Below, piece by piece: positions 1 through 9,772 of a DNA stretch of 64,000 bases. This DNA comes from Siderastrea siderea (taxonomy: Eukaryota; Cnidaria; Anthozoa; Scleractinia; Rhizangiidae), in contig OZ034967.1 of the NCBI GenBank assembly GCA_964030785.1, positions 56,457,265 through 56,521,264 on the forward strand, in the 5' to 3' direction. The notes under the pieces are model-generated. The model had not been told where the DNA came from. It worked only from the letters and a program-made list of their open reading frames with translations, and did not search any database. Numbering within the stretch: the stretch's first letter is position 1; each line of letters starts with the position of its first letter. The position numbers were made by a program, and so were the translations under genes.

Positions 1-329
1 TAAGAAGAATTATTTGTGAACAGAACTGAGTTATTGATTGGAGATAAAGATTATAACGCGGCGAATCCACGAAATACAGCGACGAATTTTTGTCCGTAAT
101 GGTTCGGAGAGTGTTAACTCTTAAACTCTTAGATTTGCATGATGCATATCATTTCAACCTTCCAAACTAAAACAGCCAAACCTTCCAGGATAACATATGT
201 TAAGATGCTTTTTCAAAGGATGCTCATTTGTTGGGAAACCAAATCTAACAGTAATCCGTAGCGACCATTTTTGAATACGGCCAATCAACCCTATTTAAAC
301 AAGGGACATCATTGTACAAATTCCCCTCG
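1..329. other. Left-edge non-coding DNA
   Basis: AT-rich sequence with no supportable gene or recognised repeat. If receptor 1 has a non-coding first exon like the other receptors, it would lie to the left of the window, so this stretch may be intron or flank. Confidence 0.4.
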
Positions 330-500
330 GTAGACGCCATAAATTTTGTTGAACACTATTTGGGAGAACTTGTTAAAACATCAAGACAATTCCTCCTTAG
401 TGATCATTTCCTTAACTTATGAGCTGTGTGTGTTATCACGGACTGATTTGGTGAAGACAAATTTGTGCTAATCATTGTTGGGCTTAAAGGGCTAAGCTTT
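330..500 (+). repeat. Dispersed coral-type repeat upstream of receptor 1
   Basis: This stretch shares an ordered set of short blocks with 61040-61200, upstream of receptor 8. The blocks are TTGGGAGAA, then CAAGAC, TAGTGATCATTTCC/TGGTGATCATTTCC, a GTGTAGTT/GTGTGTT segment, and an ending in a G-rich AAAGG block. I associate this layout with a very abundant non-autonomous element of stony corals. Because both copies sit about 0.4-0.6 kb before the ATG of the two plus-strand receptors, a conserved promoter is the alternative reading. The divergence between copies favours an old mobile repeat. Confidence 0.5.
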
Positions 501-804
501 TCAAATGCAGAGACGAATGGACCTGACAAATGTTAGACATCTCATATGCAACCGGACTAGAGACAAACTTAAGTAAAATCATACTTTTAAACCTATTTGA
601 TAGGAAGTCCTCCAAAACAGATTGTAATGGCTATCTTTATTATTTTAGCAATAAGTATATGGAGTATTTCCTATGTTGATGACGGATATAACCTGAGTAA
701 AGAAGACCCAAAGCTACAATAAAAAGGGACCTGCCTGGAGAGTACACACAACCTACAATAAAACAACAAACTGACATTTTAACAAGCCCTAGTTTAGTAA
801 GAAA

Positions 805-842
805 GGGAGTTTCAGAAGGATAGCTTGCAAACCAAAGGAACT
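805..842 (+). promoter_or_regulatory. Probable 3' splice site and conserved 5' leader of receptor 1
   Basis: A pyrimidine-poor but plausible acceptor (GGAGTTTCAG, ending near 815) is followed by a leader whose last 15 bases (828-842, CAAACCAAAGGAACT) directly precede the ATG. Nearly the same 15 bases precede the ATG of receptor 3 (ACAACCAAAGGAGCT), receptor 4 (CAAACCAAAGAAACT) and receptor 5 (CAAACCAAAGGAACG). The leader therefore supports the chosen start and points to a common ancestral 5' UTR joined to an upstream exon. Confidence 0.6.
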
Positions 843-1910
843 ATGAATCATTCTTTGAACAGCCTATCCAACGCAATGACGTCTCCGACACCTCCACAGA
901 GCGATGAAGTTCGTGGAATAAGTCTCACAACCCAAGTAACTTACTCCATAATTTGCACGACAGCGATCCTTGGAAACACGTTGACCATTTTAATGTTCGT
1001 CCTAGAGAGAGAGATACTAAAGAAAACCCACAGCGTGTTAATATTGACCCTTGCCATAGCTGATGTTCTGACCGCCATTAACGTGATTACAAGCCCAACT
1101 TATGTTCTTGGTGACGCGTTTCCTACTCCAGCCAATCCCGTCCTGGGCGAGATATTCTGCCGGTTGATATGGAGTCATTCGCTTATCTTCAACCTTCTGT
1201 TTTTCTCAGTTTACATCACTTTAGCGTTGACGGTAGAGCGATGGTTTGCTGTTATAAAGCCTCACAAATACAGTGACGTCTTTACACAAAGAAGAGTCTT
1301 TGGCTACATCTTTTTCTGTTGGGCGTGGTCATTTTTCCTCACTGCTGGAGGCATAGTGCAAACAATCTACACTCCGTCCGACGACAAAATCTGCGAAATT
1401 CGGATCATTGCAAAAGGTTCCTTCCTTCGAATTTTCATTGCTTTCATTCAAAGTGCCATGAGGATTATTTTTCCTTGTCTCCTTATGATTGGCCTTTACA
1501 TCCACATGATTGTTAAGACTACCAATTCCCCAGCTGCGTCAGCAGAGAGCAAAGCCAAACTGCGAGGAAAGATGACCCGGATGATCGCCGCTACAAGCGT
1601 CATTTTATTCATTTTCCTTGTCCCAAACCAAGTGACGCTGTTGTTAATAATAGCAGGAAAAGCGGAGTTTGGTGGCCCGGCACATAACGCAACCTCTCTT
1701 CTTACCTTCATCACCACCTGCATAAATCCTTTTATTTACGGGCTGAGCAACGCTAATTACCGCCACCGCTACAGGAAGATTCTGTTTTTCACGTCTCCCA
1801 GAGCGTTGAGGGAGGGTGCTAGGGTGGAAAACATTGAACCTTTTAACAGGGTAGGACGGCGGCGTGTTCATCCATCCAAGCAAGAGTCCAATCTCGACCA
1901 GGCTGTATAA
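843..1910 (+). CDS. Rhodopsin-like (class A) G-protein-coupled receptor 1
   Basis: Seven-helix plasma-membrane receptor of 355 residues, expected to signal through heterotrimeric G proteins; ligand unknown. The start is the ATG at 843. An in-frame TTG extension to 825 has no ATG and falls in the conserved leader. Landmarks: N1.50 at N45 (LGNTL), D2.50 at D74 (AIADVLTA), TM3 cysteine C106 and its ECL2 partner C184, ERW at 132-134 where DRY is usual, P5.50 at P211, FLVP at 258-261 instead of CWxP, and NPFIY at 295-299 followed by a basic helix-8 region. One N-terminal sequon is present (N2). The third loop is short and basic. It is transcribed opposite to receptors 2-7 and is the most divergent of the first subgroup in TM5-TM6. 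The family is clear; a peptide-receptor-like ligand class is only a guess. Confidence 0.95.
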   Translation: MNHSLNSLSNAMTSPTPPQSDEVRGISLTTQVTYSIICTTAILGNTLTILMFVLEREILKKTHSVLILTLAIADVLTAINVITSPTYVLGDAFPTPANPVLGEIFCRLIWSHSLIFNLLFFSVYITLALTVERWFAVIKPHKYSDVFTQRRVFGYIFFCWAWSFFLTAGGIVQTIYTPSDDKICEIRIIAKGSFLRIFIAFIQSAMRIIFPCLLMIGLYIHMIVKTTNSPAASAESKAKLRGKMTRMIAATSVILFIFLVPNQVTLLLIIAGKAEFGGPAHNATSLLTFITTCINPFIYGLSNANYRHRYRKILFFTSPRALREGARVENIEPFNRVGRRRVHPSKQESNLDQAV

Positions 1911-3570
1911 GGGTAACACGGAACAATAATTCTTTAATTTATGAACTTTGTGGAGCCCTGTCGGTAGTGTAGTGTTTTCCATTCGAATGGTTTGAGTCAC
2001 TCTCTGCCATCGTTTTGTTACTTTACTTAGCCACCTCGGTCAAGGGACTCAACATCATGCAACAATGTTGAATACAACTTTGTTGTAAAATGTTGATCGA
2101 GGTGGCCAAACGAATTCTACCTTCTTGGTCGCACCTCATAACGAAAGAAAAGTTGAGTCTACATCATCCAACATTCTTCGACAGGGTGGCCAAACGTGTT
2201 TGTCGTATTTTTTCAACAATTTTAAATGGTGTTGAATGGAAAAGTTGAACCCGTCTATCCGAGACCTCACATTTTCTTTTGTCACGGCTGTAAAGACTAA
2301 AACTAACCCAGGATTAGGGTCAACTTTGAACTCAGCTAAAAGCATTGTGGATCCCTGTACACTATTCTCGTTGTGCAATTTAACTTTGGCTGTTTTCAAC
2401 TTTCACTTAATTAAAATTAGTAGTAGAGAGGCTCTTAATTACGAAAAACAGAAACCTCGGACAACTTTTCACCTAGAACTGGCTTAACTTGTCTTTCGAA
2501 GACGCGGGCTCACCCTTATGGGTCTTTGAAGTGGTAAGATCTCAGGGTACATAATAAATGCCTCAACCAAACGGTTGAAACGGGCAACCGAGGGATTAGC
2601 CTCTGTTCAAAACTTTGTCCGCATTGTTGAAGAGGCCCGGTAAGTTATCGGGTAAGTTGTCGGGAGTTTCGAGAAACGGGCCCTTGAAGCTAGGCTCCCG
2701 GCCCGTAGCCCGGTGTCCTAGCAGATTTAGATATCTTAGAATTGGAATCCCCAGTCCAAATCCGTTAGCGAGAATGAACTCCCCAATCCTAATCTGCTAA
2801 CGGATATGGATCCCCGGGGGTCCATATCTTCTAGCGGATTTGGACCCTCTTCGTGGATTTGAGAAATGTCTTTTTTGCTTTTCAGTCTTCCTAACAAAGG
2901 AATTCTTTTGGCTTTTAAAATGTGGTAAACGGCTTAACTGCAGATTATTCTGCAAACGCAGAAACTACTTGAATAAAAAGCTGCCGCGCTTGAAAGCAAA
3001 GGGGAAATGTATATTTCACGTTTGAACGTACTGCGAGACTGATGGCCTCACTCTAAAAACTTGCCGTTGCAAAAGAGAATTATTGCCTGAATAAGAAGGT
3101 CCAAATCCCCTGTTACACCGGATCCCTGGTTCAAATTTTGATTGTCTGCTCCCACTAACCAAGCGGGTTGACGTTCCAAGGGCATTCTCAATACTCTCAA
3201 AAAATAGCGCAAGGAAACTGAGCCATTGGTTGCAAGGAAAGCCTTTTTCCCCAAACACCTACGAGACGTTGAAAGAAATGACAAGGACACATCCAAACCA
3301 GTCGCCCGACATTTCATTCTCCCTTATCATTCCAGCCAACACATAACGACCTGCGACTTCTCCATATACCATGTAGGATAACACGGAAAGCCGTAAACTA
3401 GAACAGAACTGGTTTCATTTTTCAAATCGGCACACTTAATCCCCACGGTATCAATGAAGGCTTTTCATTCAACTAATTTATTCTTGTTTTTCACGTTGCC
3501 ATGTTCCTACCAATAGCGTAGCTCCACCACTTTCCATATAAACCAAGTGCAACCCACAATTCCTTAATTC
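1911..3570. other. Non-coding flank downstream of receptor 1
   Basis: No gene is supportable. A small inverted repeat lies at 2029-2110. Around 2700-2840 short near-copies of a GGATTTGGAC/ATCCGTTAGC-type sequence recur in both orientations, suggesting a decayed repeat. The only other open frames are short and have no recognisable motif. Confidence 0.4.
2029..2110. repeat. Short inverted repeat (MITE-like)
   Basis: The ends GCCACCTCGGTCAA and TTGATCGAGGTGGC are inverted complements with one mismatch. The middle is built from ATGTTG/CAACAT-type palindromic words. A partial further copy of the GGTGGCCAAACG end recurs near 2184-2196. This is typical of a very small terminal-inverted-repeat element; no target duplication is obvious. 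Confidence 0.5.
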
Positions 3571-3573
3571 GCT

Positions 3574-3680
3574 CTGATCTGACGAAGGGCTAACGCTCGA
3601 AACGTCAGCTTTCAATCTCTTTACGGTGGCCAATTTACTTTATCAACTCAGTTGATAAATCCAAGATTTAGAATAGCGTA
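3574..3680 (+). mobile_element. Penelope-like element remnant with hammerhead-ribozyme-like motif
   Basis: At 3576-3606 the sequence reads CTGACGA, then GGGC-TAAC-GCTC able to form a four-base-pair stem with a tetraloop, then GAAACGTC. This fits the CUGANGA / stem II / GAAA / GUC core of hammerhead ribozymes. Minimal hammerheads are known in Penelope-like retroelements, and this motif followed by a GGCCAATTTAC...TATCAACT...GTTGATA segment is how I recognise that class in anthozoans. The palindrome TTATCAACTCAGTTGATAAA follows. Stem III is not evident, so activity is doubtful, and no reverse-transcriptase frame remains. Confidence 0.5.
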
Positions 3681-3804
3681 GTCTACTTCTCAGACTAAGC
3701 CCACAATCATTATACTGGTGTACCGTGGTCGAGCAGAAGTCATTTGTACATCCACATTGAGGCGTGTTAGGTTGAAAAAAAACCTAGAATATTTGATTTT
3801 AAAT

Positions 3805-4211
3805 TGCACCTAACCCTTTTTTTTTCGCTAAAACAACTCTTTGCACCTGTTCGAAAAGCATTGCGCCTTTTTATGAAATCTCACTCAGTCTTGACTTTTT
3901 ATAGGCTGTAAAAAGTGACGAAATCTAGCCATCATCTGTTACACGACCGAGCTAGTGAGGAGCACGGGTCTATTCCTGATTTGACATCACAAACTAATTT
4001 GAATCTCCTAAAGTCTTTGTAAACATGCATGCAAAGCAGTTCGTGGCGTCAAATCAGGAATAATCCATGCCCCTTCTGACTCGGTCGTCCTTAGTTTTTC
4101 GTAAGTTTTGAAGCCCGTAAAAAAGTCAAAAACTGCAAATAATGGCGAAATGTTTTGAAAATAGGTGCAAAGTTTTATGTTAGCGCAAAAAATATTTTGG
4201 GGCTAGGTGCA
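3805..4211. mobile_element. Foldback (palindromic) MITE, about 0.4 kb
   Basis: The ends TGCACCTAACCC and GGGGCTAGGTGCA are inverted complements. Complementarity continues discontinuously inward: CGCTAAAACAACTCTTTGCACC versus GGTGCAAAGTTTTATGTTAGCG in shorter matching blocks, then CGACCGAG versus CTCGGTCG. It ends in a central hairpin (about 3970-4070) with TTCCTGATTTGACATCAC facing GCGTCAAATCAGGAA. There is no coding potential. It is a non-autonomous DNA element of unassigned superfamily. Confidence 0.7.
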
Positions 4212-4336
4212 GTTCCTTAGGGCTAAGCTGTTGTCTTGATTTGGAGTTTGAACAATGGCTTTGCGACTCAACTCCATCTATTTAGAGGGTGAATTTTGAA
4301 ATCAACCGGTTAACGTGTTTATTAGGGGCTCAATGG

Positions 4337-4651
4337 TCCACAGCGGTCAAACGCACGAGACGTGCGCAGTTCCCGCCATCACAAAATAAAATACCGACAA
4401 ATGTCGAAAGTTTCACTTTAACTGCCAAAATTAACGCCATTTCTGAAAACGTAAGCTTTTTACTTTGAGCATGTGTTCAGAATGGAGTAACTGGCATCCA
4501 CAAGTTTTATCGACGCGAAATTTGGTTTATCGGGACATTTTATTCATCGTTTTCGTACGAACTTAACGCTTTTACAAGTCTGAACTGATTCAAACTTCAA
4601 GGCTCTGAAAAACCAAAAGTGACGCAGTTTTTTGCGTTTGACCGCTGTGGA
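4337..4651. mobile_element. MITE with 9-bp target-site duplication (Mutator-like)
   Basis: The terminal inverted repeats TCCACAGCGGTCAAACGCA and TGCGTTTGACCGCTGTGGA bound 315 bp. The direct repeat GCTCAATGG lies immediately outside both ends (4328-4336 and 4652-4660). A perfect 9-bp duplication is characteristic of Mutator-like elements. The interior is non-coding, so it must have been moved in trans. Confidence 0.82.
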
Positions 4652-4660
4652 GCTCAATGG

Positions 4661-7149
4661 TGCATTAGAAGGAAACCAGCGTAGTATTTGGAAGGGGCCG
4701 CGGGGTTGCAAATAGTCAAGGCGACGCCACCAGTGGATGCATAATGCTCTGTTACAAGTGTGTCACAAAGTCGACTGCTTAGTAGAGGTTGGGTTATGAC
4801 TGTCCAAAGGTAGCGCTAGTTTGAACATCGAATACAACCTATTTCCTGTTTCTTTTATTTTATTCATTTCTTGTGTGTTACATAGATAGATAGATTGATT
4901 GATTTAATTGTTTTATCTCTTTAGTGGTGTGGAACCCCGTTCTGCGAACACCACGTTGTAACCGTCACTTCTTTTCACGTAGCAGAACAAAAGTTCATGA
5001 AGTCAATTTCTTTTCTTATTATCCCCGTTAATTCGAGCACCCAGTTTATAAGACCAGTTTGTTCCTGTTTCCACAGTAATCTGGGTTCCATAATACTTAC
5101 TTAATTGCCGCTACTTTGTTATTTATGTCCTTACTTGTTCTCTTTTTTACCTACTCATTTACTACAAGCTTACTGAATTATTTATTATATTAACTTTCTT
5201 CCTCACTCACTTCTTATTTGTTAGCTGACATCCATACGACAGGTTGTTGGCGCGTATTACTTATTTTTTTCTTCTCTATACGTATTTACAAAGATACTTG
5301 CATACCTTGCCGTGGTTTTAAAAACTAGGTAATTTTATTGTGGTCCTTAATTACCCACGTGTTTGTGCTTAAATTAAAGAGAGAAAGATATATACCCCTT
5401 AATTTTTTTGCAGTGACGCTCCAGCCAGAGTTATTTGAACATCAGGAAACGCTAGGTTTTCATCGCTCTGAAAAGCTTCGGATGCCATCTCTTAATAGGA
5501 TATTTTTGCCATAATGAAGTTCCGGGCTTAACGATTCCCTTTGAACACGGGTTGAACTAAACGTCAAAAAAGCCGTTCGCATCAAGTCGGTGGTTAGCGA
5601 TTAAAGATCTTTTCGAGCCTGGAGCGCGTTTTCGAAAGCCCGGAAAATCCATTTGTGAAACTAAGAACTACTCATTGTATAAAGCTGTCATTTTAACATT
5701 TCTTTGAGGCTACTGGGCTAACTTCGTGTTTCCTTGTCAAGATGTTATTTCTTGTTCTTTGTTTTAGTGTCTCGAATAAACATGCAAATGAAATGAAATG
5801 CTACCAAAAAATACAACACCGGCGTTTGTACCGACGTTTCACACAATTGCATTTAACCATGTTTTGTTTCATCAAGGTTCATTAATTCTTACAAGTTATA
5901 AATTTGCAAGGACGTACGTGAGTTCCAAATTCGTATTTATCAGTGATGCAAAGCAATCGCTGGCCTTAAATGACAACACACTTTTCCAAAGTTTGCATTA
6001 ATCGTAACGCCTTCCTTACCCTGCAGAAAGTAAAGAGAGCTGGAAGTCGAGAGTTTGTCATTAAAAATGGAAAATTGACTTTAAGTTGCCTTGAACGCCG
6101 TCAAACACAACTTAAAGAATGGTGTATACATTTAAGAGTCTTAGCAAGGAAACTTAAACATTTTGGATACCCTTTAGAGTCTTTCAATTTTTTTTCTTAA
6201 AGGTTAGTGAATCTACCATTTGTTCCTGTGTTTTCCTGCGTTGAAGCTAAGTACCAAAGTGCGGGCAAACCTCTCCGTACCTCCTACTTGTTACTATACA
6301 GACATTTTACATTGTTCAATGTATTATGTACAGTGTACTATGCTAGCTCCATTCACTGCACGACAAGTCCCTCTTTCACAAGCACCAGTTTGCTATGTCT
6401 AGGGTTTTCCGCCTTACAAATTGTAAAAAGGCATAATTTCTATTTTTTGATAGGGCGGCTCCCGTTCTCGGTCGCCAAATCGTCACTCTCTTTATTACAA
6501 TTTTTCACTAGAAACATGCGATAAAGTCCAAATATCATGCAAACTCTACCTCTTCTATTATGACAAGATGTTATTTTCTAAGCATATTCATAAAAATTGC
6601 ACATGATTATGATGAAACTTGTACTCGACTGAAGGACCTCCAGTTCCTCCTGCAGAGGGCCTAAAGGAAGACCGGCACTGCTGGATGCCTGTGAATTCGC
6701 ACACGTTTCAACTTCCTCCCGACCCATTCGCCAAAAGTAAAGTTACTTTGCCACAGTTGAAGACTTGGCTACATAAGGAGATGGGATAGATTCTTGCTAA
6801 ATATACATCTCCACTCACAAGTAAAACACTTTCGAATGGACTAAGTTTTACAGGTTGTAATCACATGAAAGTTGACTTTATTGTGTGCGCAAATTAACTT
6901 TGCTGTGGGCGAGTTTGTTGTGGAAGAGTTTACATTTGGGTGAAGTAACCAGCTTCCTTGCGCGTCCAAACTTACTTTTTTGCAGACTTTATAAACAATC
7001 CCATTTTCCCCTTTAGTGTATTTTACAAGCTTCAAATGTAACTCGCTTCATTATTTCACACACAAATTCCGTGAGAGTGAAAGAGAAATTAAAGTGGCAC
7101 AAAATTGTTCATTTTGATTGTTTTATGGTACCTTTTACACGATGTGTTC
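4661..7149. other. Non-coding DNA between receptors 1 and 2
   Basis: No gene is supportable. A GATA/GATT tetranucleotide run lies at 4884-4904 and a degenerate ACTT/ACTC-rich tract at 5095-5225; similar tracts recur at 26418-26466 and 26717-26780. Open frames between 5798 and 6524 overlap one another, have no domain signature and look like chance. Confidence 0.4.
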
Positions 7150-8185
7150 TTATTGTATGGTTGGCTGAACACGCCATGCCCGTTTTAAAACGTAGACATT
7201 TGGTGCCCCAGCACCCTCCCCCAGCGCTCTGGGACACACGGCAAAGAGAATCCTCTGGTAGCGGTGTCGGTAATTTTTGTTCGTCAGCCTATAAATAAAC
7301 GGATTGACACAGCTGTTGATGAAAGTGAGAAGTGAGAGAAAATGGTGTGTCTTGGTGTCCAGCTTGGTTTTTCCCGCCTGGGCCAACACTAAGTAGATCT
7401 GATTTGGGACGAGGCAAATGATCAGAATAAAGCTGACAGCACCAATCATACGTGTCATCTTCCTGCGCAGCTTGGCCTTACTCTCTGCTGACGCAACTGG
7501 GTTTTTGTTGGTTTTTAAAATCATGTGGATGTAAAGGCCAATGATGAAGAGGCAAGGAAAAATTACCTTCATGGTAATTTGAAAGATAGACACAAACGTG
7601 CGGAAGAAGGAACCTGGTCGACAAAACCGAAATTCGCAGATTTTGTTGGAGGATGGACTGTAGACTGTTTCGTATAACCCGGGAAGAGTAATAATAACGG
7701 ACCACACCCAAGAGAAGATAACGTAGCCGAGGACTTTTTTCCGGTTGAAGACGTCGTTGTATTTGTGGGGCTTTACAACTGCAAACCATCTCTCTGTTGT
7801 TAACACCGAAACGATATAAACCGAGAACACCACGATTTGGTAGATAGGCACACGGCTCCATATAACTCGGCAGTAGATCTCTCCCAGGACAAGATTAGTT
7901 GGATAAGGAAACGCGTCACCAAGAGCAAAAGCTGTGTTTGTAATCAGGGTTATGGCGGTCAGCACATCAGCTATGGCCAGGGACAGAATTAACTTGTTGT
8001 AGGATTTCTTTAGTAGGTTTTTTCTTGGATGAAGACCAAATGGTCAACATGTTTCCAAGTATTGTTGTTACGGAAACTATCGAATAAGTGGCTTGGGTTA
8101 CGGGACTTATTCCAGGAACTCCACTGCTCTGTGGTGGAGTTGGAGAAGTTATTGCGTTTGATGAGATGTTCAGGGTAGAATTCAT
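7150..8185 (-). pseudogene. Rhodopsin-like GPCR 2, frame broken in the TM1-TM2 loop
   Basis: The start is at 8185 (ATG, MNSTLNISSN with sequons N2 and N6). The first frame runs through TM1 and then stops at 7967. The rest of a receptor resumes in another frame from TM2 to the stop at 7150, with ERW, a KICE loop cysteine, CLVP and NPFIY all intact. Compared with its paralogues the break is a net loss of two bases, best explained by one base missing at each of two homopolymers: an A-run at 8038-8040 and a T-run at 8018-8023 on the plus strand. Everything else is well conserved, so it is either a very young pseudogene or a working gene with assembly errors. It is closest to receptor 3 in TM5-TM7. 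Confidence 0.85.
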
Positions 8186-8990
8186 TTTCCTTTTGTTTTG
8201 TACTTTGTCCTTATGAAATGTTTCTTTTCCTTTATTCCGCTGCTTTTAGGATGTCGGAACTGCCTGTTGATGTTTGTACCTTTCAAGCCCTATCGTCCTT
8301 TTATAGCTCCTTTTCATCTTTATACAAAGGCACGAGGACCGTCGTCGAAATGAGCCTTTGGAAATCCTGATTGCTGAAATGAAAAAGATAGCCATTACAA
8401 TGTGACCCTAACTGTGCAGTTATGAATTCATGGAAGATGCTAGAAGTATTTGGCCCATTGGTCTCTGCATTTGGCATACTTAATTAGGATATACTTAGTA
8501 GGCTTCGCACACTGGCGCGAAGGCTGTCCGATGTATCACGAGGGTTTGAATCCTTATGCAGTTGATTCTCCAGTTTTCCATTCTTCCCAAAAACCAACTT
8601 CCCACCTCAAATTCGAACAGGATATAGATGATCTGAATAAATTACGAAATAATATAATTTTTTTTAAAAATAATACAATGAATTTATTTATCCAGAGCAT
8701 GCACAGTAAACATGCATAAAGTGCTGAATCGAAAGCAACAATCCTCTTTAGTGAATACGAATTGTCGCAATCCTCAAATCAATAAATTCATCGCAGATTT
8801 AAAAACACACGCTCATATCCTCACTGAAAGGGGTTCTTTGAAAAATCGATTACTTTAATTTACTGTTTTACATTGGGGGACATCCGTGGACATGGCCCGG
8901 CAGGGCACGTGTTTTGAGCGGAGCAAATTCCTTCGCAAAATTCAAAATGTTGAACGTAATCTTTCACCTTTAACTACGTTTTAGATACCT
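8186..8990. other. 5' flank / putative intron of receptor 2
   Basis: Directly upstream of the ATG on the minus strand is an altered form of the shared leader (ACAAAACAAAAGGAA), preceded by A-rich sequence. The rest is AT-rich, with no recognisable gene or repeat. Confidence 0.4.
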
Positions 8991-9008
8991 ACATAGTGTT
9001 AAGATCTG

Positions 9009-9772
9009 ATGACAAGAACAGGGGGCAAAAAAAGCGAACTGACCGCAGTTTGTCTGAAGAAGAAACGAGAAGCCCAAAGCTACAAAACATGGCGGCCAAG
9101 GAGCAACAAGCTACAGAAGATATCTGCCACAGAACCAAGCCTGTCTGAAATTAGAAAGATGCTCATTGATAACCAATCTACAACCTCTATCATCCTCTCA
9201 AAAAACAGCAATTTAGCGGCTGAGTTGGCTGAGCGGAAAAATGCTTTTGAATCACAAAAGAAAGAACTGAGCGACATGCAGAAGCTAGTCGAGAAGACAA
9301 TGAGTCTCAACCAAAACATTGAGTGAAGAAGTGGAGCAGGCTCGAAAGAAAATCAATGACCAAGCTGAAGAAATCGTGGAATTACACAGCCTAAATGACT
9401 ACCTCAAGCAATACATCCGAAAAAACTACTGCAAACATGAATAGCTTCGATTCAACAGTAAGAGAAAAAAGATAGTATGTATGTTTAGATAGAGATCGCC
9501 AGACAGCCATGTATCCACTAAGAAACCAGAGGACTTTTATCGCACCGAGATGCAAAACGGAAAGATGTAAGAACAGTTTTATTATAAGACATTTGTATAG
9601 TTCATAATTCCATTTTGAGTAGTTTTATTCTAAATTTAATATAGTCACAACACATAGTTTTATAATTTTAGACTTTTCCCCTTTTTAGCTATTGTAACGC
9701 TTAACGTAATTCAGCCCTTGGCTGCAAGTTTTAAGTGAATAAAGCATCCATCTATCCATCTATCTATCTACT
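9009..9772 (+). mobile_element. Decayed non-LTR retrotransposon: ORF1 coiled coil plus 3' tail, no ORF2
   Basis: Starting at the ATG at 9009, a coiled-coil ORF1 protein can be followed across at least two frameshifts (near 9115 and 9321) to a stop at 9442-9444. The recognisable parts are SLSEIRKMLIDNQ, AAELAERKNAFESQKKEL, SEEVEQARKKINDQAEEI and LKQYIRKNY, which matches the point where the RNA-binding domain of L1-type ORF1p normally begins. A non-coding stretch follows, then AGTGAATAAAGCATC and a CTAT/CATC tetranucleotide tail (9737-9772) typical of non-LTR 3' ends. Endonuclease and reverse transcriptase are absent. This could be an internally deleted (half-LINE) copy. Confidence 0.7.

Noticed and set aside
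825..842. In-frame upstream extension of receptor 1
   Set aside because: It begins with TTG, not ATG, and lies inside the leader conserved before the ATGs of receptors 3, 4 and 5.
1319..1516. Frames overlapping the receptors in other phases (here and in every receptor)
   Set aside because: Shadow frames of conserved receptor coding sequence.
5798..6524. Cluster of plus-strand open frames
   Set aside because: Short, overlapping in different frames, AT-driven residues, no domain, no leader or splice context.
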